The translations under genes were made by a program, and so were the position numbers. A stretch of 64,000 nt of DNA. Source: SVTX01 sp045660325 (GTDB lineage: Bacteria; Bacillota; Clostridia; Oscillospirales; CAG-272). Below are positions 1 through 8,082 of this stretch, in pieces. Position 1 is the stretch's first letter, and each line of letters opens with the position of its first letter. The notes beneath the pieces were generated by a model. The model did not search any database and was not told the origin of the DNA. It worked only from the letters and a program-made list of their open reading frames with translations. Location of the stretch: positions 1-64,000 of the forward strand of contig JAZRDO010000019.1 of NCBI GenBank assembly GCA_045660325.1. Reading direction: 5' to 3'.

Positions 1-147
1 TTTTACTTTTTAGAGTCTGTATTTCTCTTTGAATTGACAAGATATATATTCGCACTTGCATTTCTTTGCTTTGTACTTCTATTATCTTCTGTTGTTCAAT
101 TGTCAAGGTTCAATTTCGCTCTCAACCTTTTTGTTGCGAGCTTTACT
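1..147 (-). other. Probable rRNA operon leader, running left out of the window
   Basis: No coding frame is visible. On the minus strand this is the transcribed region downstream of two tandem strong promoters. It contains CCTTGACAATTGAACAACAG (minus strand, about 91-110), which resembles the conserved leader and spacer boxes around Clostridial 16S/23S genes. The rRNA gene itself would lie to the left of the window, so this is an inference from promoter architecture and leader sequence. Confidence 0.5.
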
Positions 148-176
148 ATTATATCACATTCGGTTGCCTTTGTCAA
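148..176 (-). promoter_or_regulatory. Sigma-A promoter, downstream copy of a tandem pair
   Basis: On the minus strand there is a perfect -35 TTGACA (171-176) and a perfect -10 TATAAT (148-153) with a 17-base spacer ending in TGTGA. The pairing with an almost identical promoter about 108 bases upstream is typical of rRNA operons in Firmicutes. Confidence 0.8.
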
Positions 177-255
177 TACTTTTTTCAAAGTTTTTTGAAA
201 AAGTTTTAAGCAATTTTATGTGATTCCGTCGCGCGCTCTTGCACACAACTCGCTT

Positions 256-284
256 ATTATATCACAGTCGATGTGACTTGTCAA
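256..284 (-). promoter_or_regulatory. Sigma-A promoter, upstream copy of a tandem pair with UP-like element
   Basis: The minus strand has TTGACA (279-284) and TATAAT (256-261) with a 17-base spacer that again ends in TGTGA. Upstream (285-330) are A/T runs that look like an UP element. It drives transcription leftward out of the window and away from the DUF421 gene. Confidence 0.8.
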
Positions 285-436
285 TACCTTTTTTAAAGTT
301 TTTTTAACTTTTTTTACACTTTGTCTAAAACACCAAAAGTTAGCAAAAACACCTCTCTACATTATGATTTTTTACCAATTATCTGCATTAAGCACAGGCT
401 TTATGAGAATAATATTTTAAAAAACGGGAGGCCTGT

Positions 437-1132
437 ATGCTCCGGATCATAATAAGAACCTTCATTATATATATAACGCTTATCGTGGTTATGCGGATAA
501 TGGGAAAGCGGCAGCTTGGCGAGCTTGAGCTATCCGAGCTCATAACCACTCTTCTCTTCTCCGAGATAGCCACAACGCCCATAACCACCCCCGACTCACG
601 CCTGGTTGATGCGATAGTGCCTATCGGGATCATAGCCGCGCTGGAAATCCTGCTTTCGCTCATAATGATAAAATTTCCAAAACTCAAACGAATATTTTCC
701 TCAGGTCCGTCGGTAATTATTCAAAAGGGCAGGATCAACAAAAAGGAAATGCTCAAATCCCGTCTCACTCTCGACGAGCTTATATCTCAAATACGTCAGT
801 GCGGCATATTTGATCTCTGCGAGGTCGATTATGCAATTCTTGAGGAAAACGGCAAAATAACGGTCGTTCCCAAAGCAAGCCAACGCCCGCCGACAGTTAA
901 CGATATTGGCATCACGGTCAATGACTCGGGTGTTATGCACATAATTGTTTCGGACGGCAAGATAAACGACTACAACCTCAGACTTGTGGGCAGAGACAGA
1001 AAGTGGCTCGAGTCCTTCCTCAAAAAGCAGGAGCTCAAGCCACAAAATGTTTTCTGTATGACGGTCGACGATGCAAAAAACACATTTATTCAAACCAAAA
1101 ACGGTCGTGTGATCACAATATCGAACGACTGA
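437..1132 (+). CDS. DUF421 family membrane protein (YetF/YcaP-like)
   Basis: This 231-residue protein has hydrophobic segments at about residues 3-22, 33-50 and 58-78, followed by a soluble C-terminal domain of mixed alpha/beta character. The layout matches the YetF/YcaP (DUF421) family, where three N-terminal helices precede a conserved cytosolic domain. The conserved MGKRQLGELELSEL stretch (residues 22-35) after the first helix is characteristic. The start is supported by GGGAGG six bases upstream of the ATG. The gene converges on nth with no gap between the two stop codons. The biochemical role of the family is not well defined, so only family membership is claimed. Confidence 0.85.
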   Translation: MLRIIIRTFIIYITLIVVMRIMGKRQLGELELSELITTLLFSEIATTPITTPDSRLVDAIVPIGIIAALEILLSLIMIKFPKLKRIFSSGPSVIIQKGRINKKEMLKSRLTLDELISQIRQCGIFDLCEVDYAILEENGKITVVPKASQRPPTVNDIGITVNDSGVMHIIVSDGKINDYNLRLVGRDRKWLESFLKKQELKPQNVFCMTVDDAKNTFIQTKNGRVITISND

Positions 1133-1804
1133 TTAATTACCGTTTATTTTGTGCGCGCAAAAATCTCGCATAGGACATGCCTCGCACTTAGGAGAACGCG
1201 CCGAGCAGACGTCTCTACCGAACTGCACGATCCTATGGCAAAAATCGCTTTGCTGACTTTTGTCGATAAAGCCGTCCATTGTTCTCTCGACCTTCAAGGG
1301 ATCCTTGATGCTCTCGGAATAAAAGCCCAATCTGCCGCAAATTCTGATGCAGTGAGTATCGGCAACTATACCGCCCATTTTGTAAAGATCGCCAAGCAAG
1401 AGATTCGCGATTTTTCTTCCCACACCACGAAATTCAAGCAGCTTCTCCATACTGTCGGGAACGATCCCACCGTAAAGGGAGACGAGCATCTCACATTCAC
1501 TCTTTATATCCGCCGCCTTTGTGTGAAAAAGACCGCAGGGGCGGATTATTTTTTCTATTTCCTCGATCGGCGCATCCGCCAACGCCTCAACCGTCGGGAA
1601 ACTTATGAAAAGTTCCTCGCAGACGGTATTGACTCTCGCATCAGTGCATTGCGCGGAAAGACGGCCCATGACCATAAGCTTCCAGCCGTTCTCAATTCCG
1701 CCGCCCCACATAAGCGCGCACTCCGCGTCGGGATATAATATTTCAAGCTCGGCGCAAGCGCGAGCCGCTATTTCCTTTTTAGCCTTTTTTGATAATTCCT
1801 TCAT
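1133..1804 (-). CDS. nth: Endonuclease III (DNA glycosylase/AP lyase)
   Basis: The enzyme removes oxidised pyrimidines and nicks AP sites in base-excision repair. The 223-residue protein has the helix-hairpin-helix FRGVGRKIAN (about residues 125-134), with the catalytic lysine at 131. The conserved aspartate follows in ADTHCIRICGRLG (Asp149). A C-terminal C-x6-C-x2-C-x5-C cluster (Cys200, 207, 210, 216) is the classical 4Fe-4S loop. The usual length of the family is 210-220, so the gene is complete. The start is ATG with GGAG seven bases upstream. The N-terminus carries a Clostridial-style extension before the first helix. Confidence 0.93.
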   Translation of the reverse strand: MKELSKKAKKEIAARACAELEILYPDAECALMWGGGIENGWKLMVMGRLSAQCTDARVNTVCEELFISFPTVEALADAPIEEIEKIIRPCGLFHTKAADIKSECEMLVSLYGGIVPDSMEKLLEFRGVGRKIANLLLGDLYKMGGIVADTHCIRICGRLGFYSESIKDPLKVERTMDGFIDKSQQSDFCHRIVQFGRDVCSARSPKCEACPMRDFCAHKINGN

Positions 1805-1872
1805 TTTAACTCCGATAAGTTTCCTTCATTTATTATATTATACTATTTATTAAGATTTTTGTCAATTACAGA

Positions 1873-3186
1873 TTATGCCAATATGCGCTCTTCAAGGCAC
1901 TCAAGATCGTAAGAATCAAGCGCACGGTCGCCATTTACATCCGCGTTGTATTTATATATAGCTCCGCTCTTATCGTGAATATAGAGGCTCAGCGCGGCAA
2001 CATCAAGCACGCTTATCTCGCCGTCGCCGTCCGCATCCATACTCTTCGACATCACAAGCGTCTGCGCGTTATCCCCCGCTCTATCAAGCTCAAGAGTCAA
2101 CCCGACCTTGCTTTCCTTTATACCGAAGACGTCGGCGGCGATACCGACAACCTCAGTTACAAAAAGGCTCCCGTCAATCTGCATTATCGAATTCTTGGTG
2201 TTAAAAAGCACCTTGTTTCCCGCGCATATGACCTCCACAAAGGAATTGGCGTAAAACCTACCCTCCGCCTTTTTCCATAGCCCATCGATACTATATAAAA
2301 GCTCGGGCTCGCTCCCGTCGAGCTTATCAAAATAAATACCCCTCGCCACGTTGTCGGCAAAAACGAAGCCGTCCGCAAGACGCTCGTATTTATACGGCAC
2401 ATTTCTCAAAGAAAGCCCTTTGTATGTTTCATCTGTACATTCAACGCCAAGCGGAATTATAGCGCCCTTGTGGCCACTCTCAACGATCTCGCGGTCAGTC
2501 AAAAGGAAATTCTTATGCGACACGCCGCCGTCAATATTATCCCAAGTAACATCAACGTGATACCACGCCCCGTCGAGTCTTATAACGTTCCAGATGTGCA
2601 TTATTTCGTTTGAATAGGCGTAGGTGCTCTCTATCCCCGCGCGGCGCAAAAGCTCCATATATGTAAGTGTAAACGCCTGACACGTGCCCCGACCGTCCCG
2701 AAGAAGCTCAAACATAGTATAGTTTTCAAGGCTATCATCATATATAAAATTATCGCACATATATTCGTGCAAAACAAGTGCCTTTGAAAAATCACTCATG
2801 CTGTTATCAATAGAGAAAAGTATTTTTTCAAGCTCGCGATCGCAAAAAATCTTTATATTTTTAACTTCATTTTTATTATATATGTAGGTCGGAATTAACT
2901 CCTTGACTGAACCGTTTTTGTCCGTACTGTAATAAAAGCTCTCCCCCACGTAGTAAAGCTCGGGATTTGTCTTTATCACGTAGTCAAGAGCCTCAAAAAC
3001 AAAATCCTTGCCACACCCAAAGCCCGAAAGATCAATGCGCTCAAGCCCAAGATACAGGCTCTCGGCAATATAGCGCTCAACGTATCTGCGATCTACGGTC
3101 TCGGATGCCCTCCCGTTAATAAGAAAAATCGCAAAAAATATACCGCACACAAGCAAAAGTCGAAGATACCGAAATACTGTTTTCAA
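1873..3186 (-). CDS. Secreted transglutaminase-like protein with C-terminal dockerin type I domain
   Basis: The 437-residue protein begins with a signal peptide (residues 1-25; basic end then LLLVCGIFFAIFLI). A transglutaminase-like core follows, with the nucleophile in GRGTCQAFT (Cys169), a histidine in MHIWNV (about 197) and an aspartate in HVDVTWD (about 212), giving the Cys-His-Asp triad. Residues about 383-436 form a dockerin type I domain with two calcium loops (DADGDGEISVLD and DVNGDRALDSYD). The start codon is TTG, chosen because AGGAG lies six bases upstream. Dockerins bind cohesins, suggesting surface attachment or complex assembly. No cohesin gene is in this window. The substrate is unknown; such domains may act as cysteine peptidases rather than cross-linkers. 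Confidence 0.85.
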   Translation of the reverse strand: MKTVFRYLRLLLVCGIFFAIFLINGRASETVDRRYVERYIAESLYLGLERIDLSGFGCGKDFVFEALDYVIKTNPELYYVGESFYYSTDKNGSVKELIPTYIYNKNEVKNIKIFCDRELEKILFSIDNSMSDFSKALVLHEYMCDNFIYDDSLENYTMFELLRDGRGTCQAFTLTYMELLRRAGIESTYAYSNEIMHIWNVIRLDGAWYHVDVTWDNIDGGVSHKNFLLTDREIVESGHKGAIIPLGVECTDETYKGLSLRNVPYKYERLADGFVFADNVARGIYFDKLDGSEPELLYSIDGLWKKAEGRFYANSFVEVICAGNKVLFNTKNSIMQIDGSLFVTEVVGIAADVFGIKESKVGLTLELDRAGDNAQTLVMSKSMDADGDGEISVLDVAALSLYIHDKSGAIYKYNADVNGDRALDSYDLECLEERILA

Positions 3187-3235
3187 GAGTTACTCCTAAA
3201 AGACGTTTTTTTAATTATATTAAAAACGCAAAACA

Positions 3236-3268
3236 AAAAGACCTGTGATATAAAATCACAGGTCTTTT
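3236..3268. terminator. Bidirectional Rho-independent terminator
   Basis: The hairpin GACCTGTGAT/ATCACAGGTC is flanked by A5 on one side and T5 on the other, so it can end transcription in either direction. On the minus strand it closes the structured RNA candidate at 3269-3497, isolating it from the transglutaminase gene. Confidence 0.8.
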
Positions 3269-3497
3269 TATTGTTAAAATGCCCCGCCGAGCCGTGTACC
3301 CAAAGAAATGGAACCCTGTAAGTCAGGGCGGTGCTCTATTCCTTGCTTTACTGCTCCCAGCGTCCAAAAATATATCGGGACAAGTCAACCGCATATATCT
3401 TGGGAGGTCTGCAAACCGCAAGGGGTGTCAAGCTCCTTTAGTCAATTGTAGGTCTCAATCAGTAGAATATCACGCGCTAAGCAGGATTTTTTAAACA
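3269..3497 (-). ncRNA. Structured non-coding RNA candidate, possibly 6S RNA
   Basis: A 230-base gap without a convincing gene holds a strongly foldable sequence just upstream of a terminator. Read on the minus strand, the ends can pair (AAAATCCT near 3490 with GGGGCATTTT near 3280). The centre folds as a rod: CCTTGC/GCAAGG, then CTCCCA/TGGGAG, then ATATAT/ATATAT. The 3' strand of the internal loop contains the small hairpin CCCTGACTTACAGGG. A long rod with a central bubble and a small 3'-strand hairpin is the 6S RNA (ssrS) plan, and the size fits. I do not recognise the primary sequence, so the family call is tentative and the strand is inferred from the fold and terminator. Confidence 0.45.
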
Positions 3498-3501
3498 AAA
3501 A

Positions 3502-3795
3502 TCAGTTGTCGTAGTCCTCTTCGCTGTCAAAAAGGTCGTCAAAGTAGTCAGCTACCTTGTCGAACTCATCGTCATCGTCGATAGTTACGAACATATCCTC
3601 GCCGTCAGCATCCTTTTCCTTCTTCAACACAACGTACTCGATCATGCCGTCCTCAGCAACATCGGAATCCGTGGGAATCATTGCAAAGTATTCAACGCCG
3701 TCAATTTCAGCGGATGCAGCAAGCTCAAATTCGATCTCGTTGCCGTCTTCATCTGTAAGAGTATAGAATTCACTCTCGAAGTTATTGTCGTTCAT
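3502..3795 (-). CDS. DUF1292 domain protein (YrzB-like)
   Basis: This 97-residue, strongly acidic protein opens with FYTLTDEDGNEIEFEL and contains the VDGVEYFAMIP-like strand and YVVLKKEKD segment typical of DUF1292. In Firmicutes this small protein normally sits near ireB, ruvX and alaS; those genes are not here. The start is ATG with AAAGGAG eight bases upstream. The C-terminus ends in an Asp/Glu-rich tail (residues 75-97). Function in the family is not established. It stands alone between hemW and the structured RNA candidate. Confidence 0.85.
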   Translation of the reverse strand: MNDNNFESEFYTLTDEDGNEIEFELAASAEIDGVEYFAMIPTDSDVAEDGMIEYVVLKKEKDADGEDMFVTIDDDDEFDKVADYFDDLFDSEEDYDN

Positions 3796-3867
3796 ATCAA
3801 ATCTCCTTTTAAGATAATATTTCTTTCTTATATTTTACCACATATAAATGCTTTTGTCAATGCTCTA

Positions 3868-4998
3868 TTAAAACTCCAGAGCATCCGACAGAATGTAATT
3901 GCTGACAAGAAATCCTTTTTCAGTAAAAGAACATCTGCCATTTTCACACAACACGAACTCGGGAGAAAATTTTTTGAATTTCTCGCCGAACGCCTCTTCA
4001 AAATCAAGGGAAAATCTCTTTCGGAAATCATCAAGATCCACACCACGCGCAAGACGCATCGAGAGCATTACGTACTCATTCATCTGCTCTGTAAGCGAAA
4101 TTTCACTCACCGACGCCACAATATCCTCGCCGCGCAAATACGCGTCAACGTCACCAAGATTCTCAATTCTCTTGCCGCCGACAAATGAGTGCGCCGCAGG
4201 GCCAATGCCGATATAGTCACCGTATTCCCAATATTTAAGATTGTGTCTTGACTCAAAGCCCACCTTTGAAAAATTGCTTATCTCATATTTATTATATTCA
4301 CGGCTCGCAAGAGTGTCGCAAATATATAGATACATATCCGCGGTCGTGTCGTCGTCAGGCAAGGAAAGGCCATCTTGCATCTTGTAAAACGGAGTTCCCT
4401 CCTCGATTTTAAGCGCATAGAGAGACAAATGCTCAGGAGAGAGCGAAATCGCCTTCTCTATCGTGCCCCTAAGACTCTCCATCGTCTGATTCGGAATGCC
4501 GTACATAATATCAAGCGAAAGATTTGTAAATCCCGCCGCTCTTACCATTTCGACCGCCTCGACCGTGTCCGCATACGTATGCGCTCGGCCGAGAGCCTTC
4601 AGCTCCGCATCGTCTCCGCTCTGCATACCCATACTGATTCGGTTTACCCCCGCCGCCCTCATGGACGTAAGCTTTTCTATATCAACCGTGCGGGGATTAC
4701 ATTCACTCGTTATCTCGGCGTCGGGAGCGATACCGAAGCGCTCGCGCACCGCATGAAGAATTCTTTCATACTGCTCTCCCGTCATAAGCGTGGGAGTGCC
4801 ACCGCCAAAATATACCGTGTCCGCAGGAGCAAAATTCTCGTCAGTTTTGTAGGTGCGAATATCCTCTACAAGTCTTTCTACGTAAGCGGAGATCCTCTCG
4901 CTATCCCTTGTAGGCCTCGAGCAAAAATCACAGTACAAGCACTTTGAACGGCAAAACGGAATATGGATATATATTCCTAATTTTCTTTTGTCCGCCAT
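3868..4998 (-). CDS. hemW: Radical SAM heme chaperone HemW (HemN-like)
   Basis: The 376-residue protein starts MADKRKLGIYIHIPFC. The radical-SAM cluster motif is C-x3-C-x2-C (Cys16, Cys20, Cys23), followed by the extra cysteine at 26 seen in HemW. The GGGTP SAM-binding motif comes at about residue 65. Family members insert heme into acceptor proteins rather than acting as coproporphyrinogen oxidase. I chose the ATG at 4998 because it lies four bases after the ancestral lepA stop (5003-5005). An in-frame extension further upstream is out of frame with lepA and has no homology. Only a weak ribosome site precedes the start, so translation is probably coupled to lepA, which matters because lepA is interrupted. 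Confidence 0.92.
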   Translation of the reverse strand: MADKRKLGIYIHIPFCRSKCLYCDFCSRPTRDSERISAYVERLVEDIRTYKTDENFAPADTVYFGGGTPTLMTGEQYERILHAVRERFGIAPDAEITSECNPRTVDIEKLTSMRAAGVNRISMGMQSGDDAELKALGRAHTYADTVEAVEMVRAAGFTNLSLDIMYGIPNQTMESLRGTIEKAISLSPEHLSLYALKIEEGTPFYKMQDGLSLPDDDTTADMYLYICDTLASREYNKYEISNFSKVGFESRHNLKYWEYGDYIGIGPAAHSFVGGKRIENLGDVDAYLRGEDIVASVSEISLTEQMNEYVMLSMRLARGVDLDDFRKRFSLDFEEAFGEKFKKFSPEFVLCENGRCSFTEKGFLVSNYILSDALEF

Positions 4999-5002
4999 AG
5001 CT

Positions 5003-6823
5003 TTAGTCGTCATCGCCAAGCTTGAGAACCGCCATAAACGCCTCGGGAGATACTTGAACGCTACCGAGCTGGCGCATCTTCTTCTTACCTTCCTTCTGCT
5101 TTTCAAGCAGCTTCTTCTTACGGGTAATATCACCGCCGTAGCACTTGGCAAGAACGTCCTTTCTCATAGCTTAAACAGTTTCTCTGGCAATAATACGCGA
5201 GCCGATAGCCGCCTGAATCGGCACCTCAAAGAGCTGACGCGGGATATTTTCCTTGAGTCGCTCTGCGATCTTTCTAGCTCTGCCGTACGCCTTCTCCTCG
5301 TGAACGATAAAGGAAAGCGCGTCGACCTGCTCGCCATTGAGCATAAAGTCAAGCTTAACAAGCTTAGAGGGAACGTAACCCATAAGCTCGTAGTCAAGCG
5401 ACGCGTAACCGCGAGAGCGGCTCTTGAGCGCATCAAAGAAGTCGTAAATAATTTCGTTGAGCGGAAGCTCATAATGAAGCTCAACTCTTGTGGAGTCAAG
5501 ATATTTCATATCCACGAAAATACCGCGACGGTCCTGGCAAAGATCCATAAGACCGCCCACAAATTCGGTGGGAGTGATAATATTCGCCTTTACCATAGGC
5601 TCTCTCGCCTCCTTGATATTGTCGGGGGACGGGAAGTTCGAGGGGTTGTCGATCGTGATCATCGAGTTATCCATAAGCGTTACCTCGTAAATAACGCCAG
5701 GCGCGGTCGTGATAAGATCAAGATTGAATTCGCGCTCAAGTCTCTCCTCGATAATTTCCATGTGAAGAAGACCGAGGAAGCCACAACGGAAGCCAAAGCC
5801 CAAAGCAATAGAAGTTTCGGGCTCAAAGGTGAGAGCCGCATCGTTGAGTTGAAGCTTTTCAAGAGCGTCACGAAGATCGGGATATCTCGCACCGTCCGCA
5901 GGATAAATACCCGCAAATACCATAGGCTGAGCCGCCTTGAAGCCCGGAAGAGCCTCGACAGCAGGGTTGTCCTTCAAGGTAACCGTATCACCAACTCGTG
6001 TGTCGCCAATGCTCTTGATTGATGCGGTAAGGTATCCTACCTCGCCCGCGCGGAGCGTGTCGCACTTGCGAAGGCCGAAGGCCTCCATCGTACCAACCTC
6101 AACAACCTCAAATTCCTTGCCCGTGCTCATAAGCTTGATCGTGTCGCCAGCGGAAAGGCAGCCGTCGATAACTCTGATATTAACAACGACACCGAGATAG
6201 CTATCGTAGTAGGAGTCGAAAATAAGACACTTGAGAGGCGCATTCTCGTCGCCCGTAGGCGCAGGAATGTCGCGCACAACTGCCTCAAGAACGGATTCAA
6301 TATTAAGTCCCGTCTTGGCGGAAACCGCAGGACAGCCCTCGGCAGGAATGCCGATCTCGTCCTCAATTTCCCCTCTTACACGTTCAACGTCCGCACTGGG
6401 AAGGTCTATTTTATTAATTACAGGTACTATCTCGAGTCCCGCGTCTACCGCGAGATAGGCGTTGGCAAGCGTCTGTGCCTCAATACCCTGTGTGGCGTCC
6501 ACGACGAGGAGAGCGCCGTCACAAGCGTTGAGTGAACGGGAAACCTCGTAGTTAAAGTCAACGTGACCGGGAGTATCAATAAGATTGAAAACATACTGCT
6601 CGCCATCGGGGGCAGTATAATCAAGCTTTACCGCTCGCGCCTTGATAGTGATTCCTCTCTCTTTTTCAAGATCCATATTGTCGAGAATCTGCTCCTCCAT
6701 CTCGCGCTTCGAAACCGCCTGAGTGGACTCAAGGATTCTATCGGCAAGAGTGGACTTACCGTGGTCAATATGCGCGATAATCGAGAAGTTACGTATTCTC
6801 TTCATTCTTTCATTTGTTGCCAT
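5003..6823 (-). pseudogene. lepA: Elongation factor 4 (LepA), interrupted by an in-frame TAA
   Basis: LepA is a ribosome-associated translational GTPase. As it stands the frame runs 6823 to 5171 and gives 550 residues, with G1 AHIDHGKST (16-24), switch I ERGITI, G3 DTPGH and G4 NKID all intact. It stops at TAA (5171-5173) directly after IIARETV. Reading on in the same frame gives 55 more codons (AMRKDVLAKCYGGD..., ..SVQVSPEAFMAVLKL) to a natural stop at 5003-5005. That is exactly the conserved LepA C-terminal tail, for a family-typical total of about 606. The stop replaces a conserved lysine, consistent with a single AAA to TAA change. The lost basic tail is the LepA-specific RNA-contacting part. 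Real nonsense mutation and base-call error are both possible. Confidence 0.9.
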
Positions 6824-6866
6824 ATTAAAATTCCTATCTGAAAATTTGCATTTTACTACATTTTAT

Positions 6867-6895
6867 ATTATAATATATTTTTTTCAATTTCTCAA
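6867..6895 (-). promoter_or_regulatory. Promoter of the lepA-hemW operon
   Basis: The minus strand shows TTGAGA (6890-6895), a 17-base spacer and a perfect TATAAT (6867-6872). It lies about 45 bases upstream of the lepA start and just downstream of the terminator at 6927-6951. Confidence 0.65.
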
Positions 6896-6926
6896 TACCT
6901 TTGAGAAAAATTTTTATCAAAAAAGA

Positions 6927-6951
6927 GACCCCGCGGCAGAGCCGCGGGGTC
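6927..6951 (-). terminator. Rho-independent terminator of the small peptide gene
   Basis: An 11-bp GC-rich stem GACCCCGCGGC/GCCGCGGGGTC is followed on the minus strand by TCTTTTTTG. It lies nine bases after the stop of the 30-residue peptide gene. Confidence 0.85.
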
Positions 6952-6959
6952 GGGAGTTA

Positions 6960-7052
6960 TCAGTTGCAGCCGCAGCAAAGGAGAACAAGCGCGATTATGA
7001 TAATCCAGATCCAGTTGTCGTTAAAAATAGAGCACAAGCAGTTGTTGTTCAT
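6960..7052 (-). CDS. Cysteine-rich 30-residue membrane peptide
   Basis: The tiny frame encodes a peptide beginning MNNNCLCSIFNDNW, then a single hydrophobic helix (IWIIIIALVLL) and the ending CCGCN. It is very likely translated: GGAGG lies six bases upstream of the ATG, and a strong terminator follows nine bases after the stop, giving a complete small gene. Short peptides with a polar Asn/Cys head, one membrane helix and a CC-containing tail occur in many Clostridia; I know of no assigned function. Size and shape resemble the YjcZ-type sporulation peptides, but the sequence is not close enough to call that. Confidence 0.7.
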   Translation of the reverse strand: MNNNCLCSIFNDNWIWIIIIALVLLCCGCN

Positions 7053-7167
7053 AAATGTTCCTCCGTTTAATGTAATCGGAACGGCAACAATTTTCGCCGT
7101 TCTCATTATCATAATATGTCGATAAATGGAAAAGGTTCCCGCCATAATACGAAAAAAGGAGCTTGGA

Positions 7168-7785
7168 TCAACCAAGCTCCTCAATATTTTTCTTGTTTGC
7201 TTTCCTTGCCGAAGAAATAAGTCTTACACAAGAAACAGTATACATAACGAATGAAAAAATCATAAACGATGCCGAGAATATAATAAGTGCGGTGGATAAA
7301 ACGGGGGGAATCGCGTCCCACAAAAGAACGTGCAGGCAAATCACAAGATAAAGGATCACCGTGTTCGCCTTACCGTGCCATGCTGCGCCCTCAACCGCAT
7401 CGGCAACCTCAAAAAGACGGAGGCGAAGAATAAAGGAAACGATCTCCTTTATCGGCATAATACATAGCGGCAGGAGCATCATGGGAAATTCGCCCACAAG
7501 ACAAATTATGATAGCAAGCTGAGTAAGCTTGTCCGCAACAGGATCGATCATCTTGCCGAAATCGGTTATCATATTAAAGCGGCGCGCAATAAATCCGTCA
7601 ATGATGTCGGTCGCAGATGACACGAGGATAACAATTAGCGCAGCTACGTGATTATCGCGATGATAGAAGAAAACTATTAAAGGAATAAGCGCCAAGCGTA
7701 AAAACGACAGCATATTTGGGATCGTAAATATCTGTTCTTTTGTAAGACGGGATTTGTAGTCCGCCCTTCTGGTTTCCTTATCCAT
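7168..7785 (-). CDS. pgsA: CDP-diacylglycerol--glycerol-3-phosphate 3-phosphatidyltransferase
   Basis: The enzyme makes phosphatidylglycerol phosphate from CDP-diacylglycerol in the membrane. The 205-residue protein carries the complete CDP-alcohol phosphotransferase signature D-x2-D-G-x2-A-R-x8-G-x3-D-x3-D at residues 60-85 (Asp60, Asp63, Gly77, Asp81, Asp85). It has several membrane helices. The N-terminal IPNMLSFLRLALIPL is typical of PgsA rather than of cardiolipin or PS synthases. The ATG is preceded by GAGGAGG at good spacing. It is a single-gene unit with its own promoter at 7847-7875. Confidence 0.9.
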   Translation of the reverse strand: MDKETRRADYKSRLTKEQIFTIPNMLSFLRLALIPLIVFFYHRDNHVAALIVILVSSATDIIDGFIARRFNMITDFGKMIDPVADKLTQLAIIICLVGEFPMMLLPLCIMPIKEIVSFILRLRLFEVADAVEGAAWHGKANTVILYLVICLHVLLWDAIPPVLSTALIIFSASFMIFSFVMYTVSCVRLISSARKANKKNIEELG

Positions 7786-7846
7786 CTCAAGCCTCCTCTC
7801 TTATGATTATCAAAGTATATTTTTGCCAAAAATTTGTTCATATAAT

Positions 7847-7875
7847 ATTATACAATTAAAATATTTTATTGTCAA
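7847..7875 (-). promoter_or_regulatory. Promoter of pgsA
   Basis: TTGACA (7870-7875), a 17-base spacer and TATAAT (7847-7852) on the minus strand, both boxes perfect. It sits about 60 bases upstream of the pgsA start. Confidence 0.8.
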
Positions 7876-7959
7876 TAGAAAAAATATGCCGTATAAATTG
7901 CGCAATATAAAATTAAAGAATATTTTTCTAAAAAAAGACAAAATATTTTGAAAAAAGTA

Positions 7960-7988
7960 TTGACAAAGTGGATATAATTTGCTATAAT
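7960..7988 (+). promoter_or_regulatory. Promoter of tRNA-Gln
   Basis: Perfect TTGACA (7960-7965), a 17-base spacer and perfect TATAAT (7983-7988). The tRNA begins 19 bases after the -10 box, so the 5' leader is only about ten bases. Confidence 0.88.
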
Positions 7989-8006
7989 GATTGAGCGTTA
8001 AAAAAT

Positions 8007-8082
8007 TGGGGCATCGCCAAGCGGTAAGGCATCAGACTCTGACTCTGACATTACCGGGGTTCGAATCCCTGTGCCCCAGCCA
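8007..8082 (+). tRNA. tRNA-Gln (anticodon CTG)
   Basis: A full cloverleaf is visible: acceptor TGGGGCA/TGCCCCA, D stem GCC/GGC, anticodon stem TCAGA/TCTGA with loop CTCTGAC (anticodon CTG, reading CAG), and T arm CGGGG-TTCGAAT-CCCTG. The CCA end is encoded (8080-8082). The T loop is the normal TTCGAAT, unlike the downstream tail copies, which carry an extra A (TTCAGAAT). Confidence 0.95.

Noticed and set aside
3279..3494. 71-codon open frame on the plus strand
   Set aside because: It lies inside the structured RNA candidate, lacks a ribosome site and has no protein-like composition.
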